From the NCBI GenBank assembly GCA_025201375.1, contig JAIWZP010000074.1, forward strand, positions 59,351 through 123,350: DNA of 64,000 nucleotides. The letters run 5' to 3'. The notes beneath the pieces were generated by a model. That model did not search any database, was not told where the DNA came from, and saw nothing but the letters and a program-made list of their open reading frames with translations. The translations under genes and the position numbers were made by a program. Positions 36,239 through 46,563 of the stretch are shown piece by piece. Within the stretch, counting starts at the first letter, position 1. Each line of letters opens with the position of its first letter. The stretch is from Gongronella butleri (Eukaryota; Mucoromycota; Mucoromycetes; Mucorales; Cunninghamellaceae).

Positions 36239-36400
36239 GATAAAGCGTGTTTTTCGGACTTTGCCGGCTTGCTGTGCCTCCAGAATTTTTTTTACAGCCT
36301 ACCTGCCAGCCGATGAAAGACGCGTCGCAGCTTGAACTACGGCCCAGTGCTCAGGATGGATCCGTCCGATTTTTTTTTTTTTTTTGAATGTGAAAATGGC
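36238..36400 (+). repeat. Copy of the GCCTCCAGAAWTTTTTTAC dispersed repeat
   Basis: Shares GTGTTTTTCGGACTTTGCC, GCTGTGCCTCCAGAA, TTACAGCCTACCTGCC and the CCGATTTTTTTT block with the tandem pair at 58330-58800. Order is partly permuted. Confidence 0.7.
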
Positions 36401-36444
36401 AAACAAGCCGAGTTTGTCCTATTTTGCGGTCATCTCACCATGTT

Positions 36445-36660
36445 TGCATTCTTGCATTGCTTCGCTTATTGGGCACCCCCGCTTGCTGGGTGCCCAAGAG
36501 GCCATTACATCCGTTTGGGATTTGGATGTGGTCGGCCTCGCTATGCTTGCATTCTTGCATTACTGCGCTTATTGGGCACCCCCTTGCTGGGTGCCCAATA
36601 GGCCATCACATCCGTTTGGGATTTGGATGTGGTGGTCGGCCGCGCGCAATTTTTGCGCGC
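36445..36660 (+). repeat. Tandem duplication of a ~106-bp unit
   Basis: Two copies of CTTATTGGGCACCCCC...GCTGGGTGCCCAA...CACATCCGTTTGGGATTTGG. Each copy contains the inverted pair GGGCACCC/GGGTGCCC, able to form a hairpin. Confidence 0.8.
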
Positions 36661-36827
36661 CGACCAACACCCGATCACGATCGCATACCTCCGCCACCTG
36701 CAACGACGAGCCCTGCCAGGCATGACCACCCACCCTGTTCCGGAAACTGCGGAGGTGACGGTAAGGAAAGTGTCAGCGGCAGCAAATAGTGATCGCTTTG
36801 AGATGCTCATTTTTTTCATTTTTTTTT

Positions 36828-36900
36828 AGGCGTGCGTCGTGTGCCGCCATTGCGGTAACAATATCTAACACAACAAGGTGCCGAAGCATCAATGCCGAGC
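36828..36900 (+). pseudogene. Possible relic of a BED-like zinc finger
   Basis: After an AG acceptor at 36828-36829 the frame reads CVVCRHCGNNI, stop, HNKVPKHQC. C-x2-C ... H-x-C spacing after a basic KVPKH is reminiscent of the BED-type finger at the N terminus of hAT transposases. The in-frame TAA and lack of a downstream transposase domain make it a relic at best. Confidence 0.3.
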
Positions 36901-36954
36901 AGTCGGTCGACGTATCACCTTGTCCGAGACCACTCCAGTACAGATCACGGTTGG

Positions 36955-37310
36955 CCAAGTAAGATTGCTGGATTTCTTACAACATTCCCTCTCCATGCTT
37001 ACTTTTTTTTTCATAGCTCCCGCACGATCATGTCCACGAGTGCAAGCTTGGATGCACGCAAAACGACAGGGTGTAATGGATGATGATGGCGTGAAATCCG
37101 AGGAATTGGTGCACAAGTGGAGATGACGGTGGACCAGGTAAGATTGCTGGATTTTTTACAGCATTCCCGCTTCCATGCTTACTTTTTTTTTCTATAGCTT
37201 CCGCATGATCACATGCACACGAGTGCAAGCCTGGATGTGCGCAAAACGACAGGGTGAAATGGATGAGGACGGCATGAAATCCGAGGAATTGGCGCAAGAT
37301 AAATTGGCAT
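36955..37310 (+). repeat. Tandem duplication of a ~179-bp unit with splice-like ends
   Basis: GTAAGATTGCTGGATTT begins at 36959 and again at 37138. Each is followed by a T-rich run ending CATAG or TATAG, then a collinear block (CGCAAAACGACAGGGTG, GGCGTGAAATCCGAGGAATT). It looks like a duplicated intron-plus-exon of a decayed gene; no long frame survives. Confidence 0.65.
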
Positions 37311-37791
37311 AGGGACAGCGTCAGCTGTGGTTACGAGCGTTTGATTTTTCCTTTTTTTCGCCTCTCTCGAATGTTCCCCACGCACACTCTTCTTTCCCTA
37401 ACCACTCAGCTCCCACCAAATCCTGTATTTTGAACGTTTTTAGTACGTAAAACTTGAAAAGAACGTGTAGTGCAAAATTATGAAATAAATCGTCAATGGA
37501 ATCACCTCAGCTGATCGCGAAAAGACGCGCCGCGTCTCGGGAGTGGGGCCCACTGCAATTGGATCTTTTAGCTCAATGAGAACGCCCCATTGAGCAAGAA
37601 AAAAACAAATCTCACAAATTACTCATTTCCCGGGGAAAAAAAAAGAAGGGATCACATCCGAATCCTTTTTATTGATTTGAAGCTTGTGAGATGCGAGACG
37701 TGTTTGTGTATGCAGCAAAAAAAAAAAAAAAGAAGAAGAAAAAATAACGAGAGAAAAAGGGGAAAATGGAAAGATACATGGTAATTGTAGC
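37311..37791. other. Spacer, 3' flank of the DUF7137-type gene
   Basis: A-rich low-complexity DNA near the stop of the minus-strand gene. No gene recognised. Confidence 0.45.
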
Positions 37792-38580
37792 TCAATTGAG
37801 CATGCCGACAATTAGGAGAACAGAGGTGATGCAGGCGACGGCAAAGGCGATGCCAATGGGGCCGAATGTCTGTTTCCAGGCGGCGCTGTAGAAGCATGTG
37901 GGGCAATAATTGCTGTTTGTCTGTGCCTGGTAGGACTCTGGCGAGTAAAAAGCGATAGACAGCCTGCTGTTAGGCATTAACCATCCAGGACTTGGGTACG
38001 CGGTTGGACCGCGCTGGTCGTAGAGCTGGATCTGGTAATAGCCGTTCATCAGGGGCGTTTTTGGCACGACGGAGCCGAGTTGCCAAACATAGCTTGTGGC
38101 ATCGCCTGGCAGGCCCGCAATGGTGTAGGTCATGCTCTGTGGGCCGACGGCGGCCAAGGTCAGATTGACGGGACGGACCTGCAAATTGGAATACGACCAG
38201 ACAAAGGTGATGTTTTCCTTGGGATCGATGCGGTATAAGGGCGACACGGATTTGCTCGGTGTCGGCTGGATAAAGGTGGCATAGCCAGGCTGTACAGACA
38301 CGCCAAAGCTCGCAGACGTCGGGAGCGCACCAAGGCCGCTGGTATTGTTGCCCGCTTGCGTGCCATTGGTCGGCACCGTGTTGTTGCCAACTGGGCCGCC
38401 TGACGACTGGGGTGGAGCCGCGCCCGACGACGACGGCGCAACGCTGTTGGAAGGCGCAACAGACGACGACGGACCGCCAGACTGCTGCTGACGTCGGTCA
38501 AAATACATAATATTGCTATTGTCGCCGGAAACAGCGAGCAATGACACAAGCAATAGCAGCAAAGCGACGTACTGCTTCAT
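37792..38580 (-). CDS. DUF7137-type secreted/membrane-anchored cell-surface protein
   Basis: Single exon, 262 aa; the start chosen is the Met that begins the signal peptide (MKQYVALLLLLVSLLAVSG). Then a Ser/Gly/Ala-rich linker with several N-glycosylation sequons, a beta-rich domain (ENITFVWSYSNLQV, MTYTIAGLPGD, YYQIQLYDQRGP, LSIAFYSPESY), a CPTCFYS pair of cysteines, and a C-terminal hydrophobic segment (GIAFAVACITSVLLIVGML). This order matches fungal DUF7137 proteins as I know them. Function unknown; location at plasma membrane or wall is inference. Confidence 0.8.
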   Translation of the reverse strand: MKQYVALLLLLVSLLAVSGDNSNIMYFDRRQQQSGGPSSSVAPSNSVAPSSSGAAPPQSSGGPVGNNTVPTNGTQAGNNTSGLGALPTSASFGVSVQPGYATFIQPTPSKSVSPLYRIDPKENITFVWSYSNLQVRPVNLTLAAVGPQSMTYTIAGLPGDATSYVWQLGSVVPKTPLMNGYYQIQLYDQRGPTAYPSPGWLMPNSRLSIAFYSPESYQAQTNSNYCPTCFYSAAWKQTFGPIGIAFAVACITSVLLIVGMLN

Positions 38581-39105
38581 AGTTGTGTGTTGGGGCGTGT
38601 AAACGAGTGGTGATAAAAAAACAGAGAAACAAAAAAGAAAAAAAAAGAGAAAGAACAAAAAAAAGGGATAATTATAGGATGGGGGTCGGCTCCCTCTTTT
38701 TGGTGTGCCCAGAACAAAAATAAAACAAAAAAAAAAAGCCTTCCCCTTGCTCACTCAGGACCTCACTTTTGCTCCTTTTTTTTCTTTCTTTTCCAATATG
38801 CCCTACTTTGATCGTCATCTTATGCCATTCAAGCGAATTCCCCTCCTTTTTGCCCACGGATGGCTTTTTTTCTCCTTGTTTATTTTTTTTTTTTTTTTGC
38901 TTGTGTTGTTTCTCTGAGTATCGATGGACCTGAGAAAGCGTGTCATGCTTGCCAATCAGTGGCTATTTTTATCACTCCCCCCGGCCAATTGACAGACAAA
39001 CCCAAAACAGAGAGGCGGACCACCAAAATTCAACAAACGTGCCTGATTTGCCCTTTTTTTTTTCTGTCATCCCCCTCTTGCTCTCTTTCACCACTGCCGT
39101 AAAAA
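38581..39105. other. Divergent promoter region
   Basis: 525 bases between the DUF7137-type gene (minus) and the inositol monophosphatase-like gene (plus). A-rich leader on the left, CT/T-rich on the right. No other gene seen. Confidence 0.5.
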
Positions 39106-40349
39106 ATGCCAGAGCCATCCAAAAGTACGGTTTCACCTTGCGTTTTCCAAGCGTTTGGCTGACACTCTCCGTTTTTCCCTTTTTTTTTTCTGACGCACAG
39201 TCAAGGAATACTTGACCTTTGCCGAGCAACTGGCACAAGACGCCGGTGCTATTATCCAGGCAGCTCTGGACAAGAGAGAGCTTGGGGATGCTACAAACGT
39301 GGCTGTCAAAAGCAATAACGCCAGCGATATTGTCACCGAGACCGACCAGGCCGTCGAGAAATTCATTAAAGCGCGCCTCGACGCGACTTTTCCGGAGCAC
39401 AAGTAAGCCGCGGCATTCATTGGCCCTTTTTTCAGGACTGACCATGCTCTCGTTTTGCTGATTTTAGGTTTATTGGCGAGGAATCGGCCAAAGACACCGT
39501 GTTTACCGACGAACCCACGTGGATTGTCGATCCTATTGGTAAGTAGATACAACATGGAAGCACACGGAAGCACGTCCATGGCATTGATCACCGTGTCGAC
39601 GCGTCAAAAAAAAAAAAAGAAACAGAGACGAAAAGAGACAAAAAGGCGCGATGACGGCCTCAATTGCCTCCTGATTACTTTTCTTATTTTATTTTTTTGC
39701 AATGTTAGATGGCACGAACAACTTTGTGCATGGGTTTCCCTGTGTGGCTGTGTGCATTGGGCTGACCATTGGAAAGGAACCCGTGGTTGGTGTCGTTTAC
39801 AATCCAATGACGCGCGAATTGTTCTCGGCAGGCCAAGGGCTTGGTGCGCGCCTTGGCGACCGCACGTTACCGCTGCAACGCGCGCCACTGGAGGACCTGT
39901 CGCAGTGCATTGTTGCCACGGAAATCGGGTCTGATCGGTCTGCGCAGGCGGTGGATAAGAAAATCGCGTTTTTGCACGCGCTTGTGCGCCACCGTGACGA
40001 TGGCGGCAAGCAGGCGCGCAGCATGCGTGCCACGGGATCGGCGGCGCTCAACATGTGCAACGTGGCCAAGGGCTGCGTCGATGTTTATTGGGAAGTTGGC
40101 TGCTGGGAGTGGGACGTGTGCGCCGCCATGGTCATTGTGCGCGAAGCCGGCGGCATCGTGGTCTCTGGCAGCCCACGCAACCCATCCGACGCCCCATGCA
40201 ACATCTTTTCGCGTAAATATATGGCCATCCGCCCCGCACAGAGCAAAAACGCCCAATTGCAAATTGCTCGCGAAATGTGGTCCATTCTTCCCGACATTGA
40301 CGCGCCGCGAAAGGATGTCCCTGGTGGCTTTGTGGCCGCCGACGCGTAA
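39106..40349 (+). CDS. Inositol monophosphatase family protein
   Basis: Four exons: 39106-39124, 39201-39402, 39468-39538 and 39709-40349; 310 aa, slightly longer than human IMPA1. Hydrolyses inositol monophosphates to myo-inositol with Mg2+ and is lithium-sensitive in characterised members. Seen: SDIVTETDQAVEK, metal-binding FIGEESAK, motif DPIDGTNNFVHG (split by an intron after DPI) and the second metal motif WEWDVCAAMVIVREAGG. All catalytic acidic residues are present. First exon MPEPSK is supported by frame and a GTACGG donor. AATAAAA just after the stop (near 40355) is a likely polyadenylation signal. Confidence 0.93.
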
Positions 40350-40618
40350 AAAGCAATAAAAGAACCCCACTTGTATTATCACCCTTCCACAAAAATTCAA
40401 AAAAAAAGAGAAGCTGTCAAAGAAATGCTCAATTCTTGCTGGCATTGCGTCCAAGGCCAGCAAGTGTGTTAATTGGCTGGGCTGCTCTCCAATTTTGGCC
40501 ATTGTGGGCGAATTCTCGCGAATTCGCAGAGTAAACAAGACCTCCCTTTTTCGTTTTCTTTCTTTCATTTTCTTTGTTTTCCCTTCCCGCCACATATACA
40601 TTACACGTGCGATCTGCC
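40350..40618. promoter_or_regulatory. Spacer and promoter of the Acinus-like gene
   Basis: 269 bases between two plus-strand genes: IMPase 3' end, then a pyrimidine-rich stretch (40540-40590) and the ATATACATTACACGTG segment before the ATG. CACGTG is an E-box-like word. Confidence 0.4.
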
Positions 40619-42027
40619 ATGGAAGATATCTCCAAGCTACGCGTTGTCGACCTGCGTGAACGCCTTACCGAACTTGGCTTGTCAAAGGCCGGAAAAAAAG
40701 ACGAACTTGTCGCAAGACTGCAAGAAGCCTTAGAAAGTAGTCAGCCTGACGCCGCGGCCGCGCCTGCTGAGGAGCCCGCGGCTCCTGTGGAAGACGACAC
40801 GACACAGCAGACAGAGACCACTACCCAGGAAGAGTCCATGGATGCCACACCGCAAAAGGAGCCCTCACCACCCAAGAAACAAGACGCCGTCGCCGAAACC
40901 AAGGAGGACAAACCCGCCCCCGCGCCAGCACCCGTGAAAGAGAAGCCAAAGGAAGAGGAAAAGCCTGCTGCAGGCAAGAAGCGATCGCTGGAGGAAGCCA
41001 ATGGCTCTGGTAAGACCCTGCCAATGACGCCTTTTATGAATTTTCGTCTCTCATTTTTTGTTTTTTAGAAGAAAAACGCGTCAAAGAGGACGTCATCGAG
41101 GACAATGCGGCGCCCAAGGCGGTCAGCACATCGACGGTTAGTCAACGAAAAAAAAAGGAAAAGCCATTGGTGTACTGATCTGATATTTTTTTTCTCTAAA
41201 ATTAGGAGGAGCAGCCTGCATTTTGTGTCAAGGGTCTTGTGCGCCCACTTATCTTGAAGCGATTCCGCGACCAGCTCGAGGAGCACGGCGCCATCAAGCG
41301 CTTTTGGATTGACAATTTCAAAACGCATTGTTATGTCGTGGTAAGAAAAAAAAACCATGAGAAATGGGCAAAAATCGCGCTCAATTATGTTTTCTATTTG
41401 GTAGTACGAGTCTCTGGAGTGCGCAAAAAAGGCGATGGCGGCCATGGACGGGCAGTCGTCGCCTGGCAACTCGGCCGCCAAGTTGTCTGTGGTGGGATTG
41501 ACCGAGTCGCAGGCTGACCAGCTGATTGATACAGAGCAAAAGATTGCCGAGATCCGTGGTAGCTCTAATTGGGAGAAGATGCTTGAAAACGTGCTTGCCG
41601 GCATCCCCTTGGTAGACGAAAAGACCTCGCCGCCACCGGCCACCAAGCGACGCATTGGCGGAATTGATCAAATCACACGACAGCTGCAGACACGAGGTAA
41701 AAAAAAAAAAAAAAAAAAAAATGCGCTTTTTCACGCGACAATACGCGTCCCAATTGGCTCATTTTGGTTCTTGATATAGGCACACTCGTCTCGGACTCGA
41801 TGGAAGAAGCGCCCAAGCGACCAGAGCCTGCGGCCGCGTCCGCGGACCGTGAGCGTGCCTCCATTTTTGACAGGTTGTCCAAAAAGGAACCTGCTATGTC
41901 GCGTCCCGCGTCTGGTCAGTCCCTCGAGGAGCTGTTTTTGAAGACAAAGACCCAACCTGCTCTTTACTACAAGCCCGTCGAAGAGAAAATCGCCAATGAG
42001 AGGCTCGAGGCCTTGAAGCAGAAATAA
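40619..42027 (+). CDS. Acinus-like SAP-domain protein (ASAP complex, RNA processing)
   Basis: Five exons: 40619-41009, 41069-41136, 41206-41340, 41405-41696 and 41780-42027; 377 aa. SAP domain at residues 1-36 (ISKLRVVDLRERLTELGLSK, AGKKDELVARLQEAL). Then an acidic Pro/Glu/Lys-rich linker, an RRM-like module (FCVKGLVRPLILKRF, FWIDNFKTHCYVVYESLECA) and a C-terminal RSB-like motif (SLEELFLKTKTQPALYYKPV). The FWID...SHCYV RRM and the LxxLFxKTKxxPxxYxxP motif are the signature of Acinus, which binds RNPS1 and SAP18 in the exon-junction-associated ASAP complex. It is much shorter than animal Acinus, as expected for fungi. Confidence 0.82.
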
Positions 42028-42512
42028 AAATGCAAAAACAGCGCTTATCCCCCCAGAAAAAAAGTCAACGAGACGCGTGTGGTTGAGTCCAAAGGAATAA
42101 ATGAGATGTTTTGCGTTTAGTTGGAAGTAAAAGGCGCGAGCTTGATTCCCCATTTCTCATTGTTTGTGATTTTTTCGTATGCTATTCGTGATTTTCGCCA
42201 TGATCTACATAAAAATCTCCATTTTCCACTGTACTGTGCGTGAATTCAGCGACAAGAAGGTCAAATCTATCAAATGTGGCGATCGCGTGCGAGGATGGCA
42301 AGAATTGGGCTGCGGGCGTAAAGAGTCGATGCGTAAAAATGGCTCTTTTTTGACAAGCGACGGGTGCGATTGGCGGGGCGAAACGGCGGGGATTGAAAGA
42401 GCATGGCGCAAGCGGGCGGGTCGGGCGGCCGGTCAAAATGGGGGACATTGACCTGAGGAAGCCAGGTCTTCTTTTTTTTCTTTCCTTCTTCCCTCTTTTT
42501 AGTTTATCCAGC
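42028..42512. promoter_or_regulatory. Spacer and promoter of ribosomal protein L37
   Basis: 485 bases: AATAAATGAG near 42096 closes the Acinus-like gene; then anonymous DNA and, before the L37 ATG, a pyrimidine-rich tract (42468-42500) like those of ribosomal protein genes. Confidence 0.5.
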
Positions 42513-43244
42513 ATGGTAAGTCCCTGCGTTCTTTGCACACAATCGAAGCAACGACCTTGCGAACGACGACGACACGGCATTGGATACATTGAAGGAGGCG
42601 ACAATGGCTGATTTGGCGATGGATGGATGGATGGATGCCATAAAGATGGATGGATGGCTTTTTTTTTTTTGCCTGATTTGCTCTTGTTACATGGCCCCAT
42701 TTCTTCTTGCGCGTTTCTGTCTTGTTCGTGCCCTCTTAATGCCCCCCAGAGAGCCTAGTCATGTTCTTCTTGGACGGATCGTTTCGCTCGTGTCGCTTGC
42801 ATTTTGATGTTTTTTATTTGATCGTCTTGCCGCGAGGTCCCACCATTTTGCTCACTTTTCTTTTTTTGACAGACGAAAGGTACCTCTTCGTTCGGTAAGC
42901 GTCACACCAAGTCGCACACCCTCTGCCGTCGCTGTGGCGATCGCTCCTTCCACAAGCAAAAGAAGACCTGCGCTCAGTGCGGCTACCCCGCTGCCAAGAT
43001 CCGCTCCTGTAAGTATCTATCCTGTCCATCCTGTCCATGACGCAGCCAAACAAGCTGTCAATTCAAAAGCAAAATGAACGCAATGGCTGACTTCTGCTTT
43101 TTTTCCCTTTTAGTCAACTGGTCCGAGAAGGGTCAGCGCAGAAAGACCACCGGTACCGGTCGCATGCGCTACCTGAAGGTTGTCCACCGCCGTTTCACCA
43201 ACGGCTTCCGTGAGGGCACCCAGGCCAAGAAGCAACAAGCCTAA
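42513..43244 (+). CDS. RPL37: 60S ribosomal protein L37 (eL37)
   Basis: Component of the large ribosomal subunit. Three exons: 42513-42515 (ATG alone), 42873-43008 and 43114-43244; 89 aa, normal length. Seen: the start [22 protein letters not shown], zinc-ribbon cysteines CRRCG and CAQCGYP, and the conserved C-terminal [16 protein letters not shown] segment ([18 protein letters not shown]). The first intron lies directly after the initiator codon and includes a GGAT microsatellite (42617-42658). AATAAA at 43303 follows the stop. Confidence 0.97.
42617..42658. repeat. GGAT microsatellite in RPL37 intron 1
   Basis: Two short (GGAT)n stretches separated by CCATAAA, inside the intron that follows the initiator ATG. 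Confidence 0.8.
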
Positions 43245-43449
43245 AGAAGATAAAAAAATCGCTTTCTTTATTTTTGGCGTCACTGGATTTACTATGATCT
43301 TGAAATAAAAAAGTGTAATTATGTTTTCATCAATGGTACATTTTGAGATGGAAGGGCGGATGGCGTGGCAAATAGGGGAAGAGAGGCGGAAATGCGAATT
43401 TTCAAGGCAAACGAGGCAATTGGGATCACCTGTGCCGCTGGGAGCCTTT

Positions 43450-45235
43450 TTACAAAAGGCCACAATCGATCAGAGAATTGCGAAGTACTGTCTGTCGCAC
43501 GGCATCAAGCACCATGCGAATCTTTTTTAACGAAAACGCGTCAGAAACGCGTCAAACTCGCGTCAAAATCACCCCAATATGTGCACACTTGCTCTCTCTC
43601 ACTTATTTTCTCAATTTGCGCTTACATTTTCTGTGTTGGTGGCCTCCGTGATGCTACGATTGGATAAAAAGAGATGGGCACGCATGAGATTCGGCGGCAA
43701 GGCGGCAAGACGGCTAATTGATGCAAAAAATCAGGGTCTTACTGAGGATAAATTGGCAATCGCGCGCGATTTGTCTGGCTGAAGCGCCAGAGGATGTACT
43801 TTATGGCCTTGTGCAGGTCGCCTGCGCCGCCATAGTCTGGAAAATATTTCTCCAATGGCACGACAGGCAGCTTTTTCTTGAAAATGTCGATTTTGTTTAA
43901 AAAGAGAATGACCGACGAGCGCAGGAACCAGCGGCTGTTCACGACGGACTCGAACAGGACAAGACTCTCGAGCATTCGATTCTAAAAAGGATCCGCACCC
44001 GATGCATCAGCTTATTTGTCCTACAAACAAAAGGAAAAACATGGCGTGGCATGCTTCTCCCTCGTCGTCCCCCTATTTTTTTTTCTATTTTTTTTTTTTT
44101 TTTTTTTTTTTTGGTTACCTGGCGACCCTCTTCCAGCAGGACCTGGTCGTACTCGCTAAGAGACACGCAAAACACAATGGATGTCACGGCCTCGAAGCAA
44201 TGGATCCATTTTTTGCGCTCGGAACGCTGGCCACCAACATCAAAGAGACTTGTAAATTAAGAAAAAAAAAAAAGAGAGAGACAGACAATAAGCCGGCGGC
44301 GTCCATTGTATAAAAAGAGGGGCGTGTGGGCCACGAGGTGGGCGTTTTTTCTTACTGGATGCGTGCCTGTTTTAGTGTGAAATGGGTTTCGCTGATGCCT
44401 GTTGTTTTTGATCGTGCGCGGACGACATCCTGTTCGCAGGGGACGTACTGCGGATCGCTGATGCGCGCCAGATTGTCGAAAAAGTACGGTGCCGAGTCCA
44501 TCAGGTAAAACTCGCTGCCATGCGACGCGAGCCACCGCACTGTTGCCTTGTCTTCCCACACACCCTGAATTGCTTCCACCAGCGTCTTTTCCAGCGTGTC
44601 AATCTGCTCTTGCGAGCAGTACTCGTGGATATAATTCACGTGTGTCTACAAAAAAAAAAATCGAAAAAAATCGAAAAAAAAAACGCGACACGCAAGGCGA
44701 CCGTGAGATTTCCGACGCGTCATTTTTTTTATGCACTACGTACGTCGGTGATGGCATGATCAAACGAGCACCCGAGCTTTTGCATGGCGCGGACCAGCGC
44801 CAGCGCTGATTCCAAGATGTTTTGGTAGATGGTGGGGCGCCATGTGTACAGCTCATTCTTGGAGTACCCCTGTTGGTGGATGATCTTGATCTGCTTGACA
44901 ATGGTCGATTTGCCAGACTCGCCGCTGCCTGCATTTGAAAGGGGAGAAAAGCGAAAAAAAAATGGATGAGAAAATCGCGATTTTCAAAGAAGATGGTCTA
45001 AATGAGCGATTGTGGTGCATGTGCGCGTGTGTCATGCCGGCCAGGAGGGACGGGAGGGGGAGGCAAGTCGGATTTGCCTCCTTTTTTTTTTTTTCTCTCT
45101 TTGTATCGGTCCTTTACCAAGCAGCAAGAGCTTGTACTCTGTTTTAAGTCTTTTTTCGTCTTGCTCGATCATTTTGTCGATGGTCAGGCTGCGACTGCGT
45201 TCAGCCTTGGCTTCAGCGGAAATACAGATGCCCAT
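43450..45235 (-). CDS. Heterotrimeric G-protein alpha subunit
   Basis: GTP-binding switch of receptor signalling at the plasma membrane. Seven exons: 45235-45118, 44928-44744, 44645-44356, 44248-44119, 43981-43743, 43653-43626 and 43521-43450; 353 aa, exactly the usual size. Seen: MGICIS (Gly2 myristoylation, Cys4 palmitoylation), G1 GSGESGKST, switch [11 protein letters not shown]3 [13 protein letters not shown]4 FLNKID, and the C-terminal helix [24 protein letters not shown] with a Cys at -4 as in Gi-type subunits. The G5 loop reads TEATNT instead of the usual TCATDT. It lies on a 28-nt exon recovered only by frame closure on both sides. Convergent with RPL37, 205 bp apart. Confidence 0.95.
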
Positions 45236-45700
45236 GATTGCATAAAGGACGGGGTTCTCCGGTGCGGGCGGGCGAGAGGCAACAATGAAAAAGAAAAAAG
45301 AAGGCAAAAAAAAAAAAAGAAGACAAGTGGATGGAAAGCGCGCGTGCCTCGGTGGGAAAGCAAAGATTAAAATAAAAAGAGAGGACCCATTGAAATGAAG
45401 CGATGCGACTTTATTTTCCAACAAATGACAAATAAAAAAAGGGGGGTTGCAAGCAAGCCATTCGGCTGCGCGCTTTTTTGGTGGGAAATCGTATGAAAAG
45501 AGGGGGCGAGCGAGGAGCAAAAAAAAAAAAACAAAACAAAAAAAAGGAGGATCCTCCACCATAAATCAAGGAGTAAAGAAATTGGAGAGCGCGTGTTGTG
45601 TGATCTGCTCTTTTTTTTTAAACAGCAATATGGCCGAAATGAAAAATTCAGGGGCGCCACGCGTGTTTGATTTGGCCATGCGTCTCGCCTCTCGTGGGCT
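45236..45700. other. Spacer between rhodanese 3' end and G-alpha promoter
   Basis: 465 bases with long A runs and purine-rich words; contains the G-alpha promoter (both neighbours are minus-strand). No gene seen. Confidence 0.5.
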
Positions 45701-46375
45701 TTATGCCTTTTTGCCGCCGGCCGTCTTATCACTGTAGTCTGCCCAGCTGCCCTGATAATTTTGCACGCTGCAAAACAAGTAAAAAGAGCAAAACATACGA
45801 ATGAGCGTGCATTGCGCGATCCATTGGTTCTTTCTTACTCGTGATAGCCCAATTGGTCCAGAAAGGCGGCCGCCTTGGCGCTGCGGATGCCGGCCTGGCA
45901 ATAGACGACGACGGTTGAGTCGTGGTCAGGCTTGGGAAAGCCAAATGCCTGTTCAAAATCGTCATCCTCGGCAACGAATGCTTGCGCAAATTGGCTCTAT
46001 TCATGAAGAGCGTGTCAGATGAGCCATTGATGCATGAATCGAACGGGCAATGGCAAAAATGGTTATTTTTCACGCTTTTTTCGCCTTTTGGCTCATTTTC
46101 TTTTTCTTTTTCTTTTTTTCTCGCCGCTTACCAATGGGACATTGCGCGCGGTGGGGATATGACCTTGAAGGAGCTCGTTCTTCTCGCGCACATCGATCAG
46201 CGTGTAGTTCTAAAAAAAAAAAAAAAAGGTGTTTGCCTTGTCATTCGCGCTTTTTCACCACCTTTTTGTGTACCTTTTTGCTTTGAATAAGTGCAGACAC
46301 GCCTGCAAAATCCACCTTGGTTGAGTAGGCGCGACGCGCGGCCAGCGCAAGCACAGGACGGCGAATGGAGAACAT
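45701..46375 (-). CDS. Single-domain rhodanese (sulfurtransferase), mitochondrial type
   Basis: Four exons: 46375-46274, 46209-46132, 45996-45839 and 45767-45701; 134 aa. A basic, Arg-rich N terminus (MFSIRRPVLALAARRAYST) predicts a mitochondrial presequence. The rhodanese fold follows: LIDVREKNELLQGHIPTARNVPL, the active-site loop VVVYCQAGIRSAKAAAFL with catalytic Cys, and NYQGSWADYSDK. This is the heat-shock-protein-67B2/thiosulfate:glutathione sulfurtransferase subfamily by length and the WADYS ending. Moves sulfane sulfur between thiols. Shares a 188-bp divergent promoter with DSK2. Confidence 0.92.
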
Positions 46376-46563
46376 TTTGGTATGAAAATGAGGAAGAAAA
46401 AGTGATGGACTTGAGCGGCGGTGATTCAAAAAAGGCAATCGTTGAGTCACGTGGCACGGCCGAAGCGGATAAAAAAAAAGGGCCCAAAAAATTCGACTTC
46501 CGTTTGCATTCTCTTTCTTTTCTTTTCTTTGTTTCCCCCACTCTTTCATTTTTGCGAATTTCT
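46376..46563. promoter_or_regulatory. Divergent promoter, rhodanese / DSK2
   Basis: Only 188 bases separate the two start codons. The DSK2 side is pyrimidine-rich (46505-46555). No TATA box evident; possible co-regulation is inference. Confidence 0.6.
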
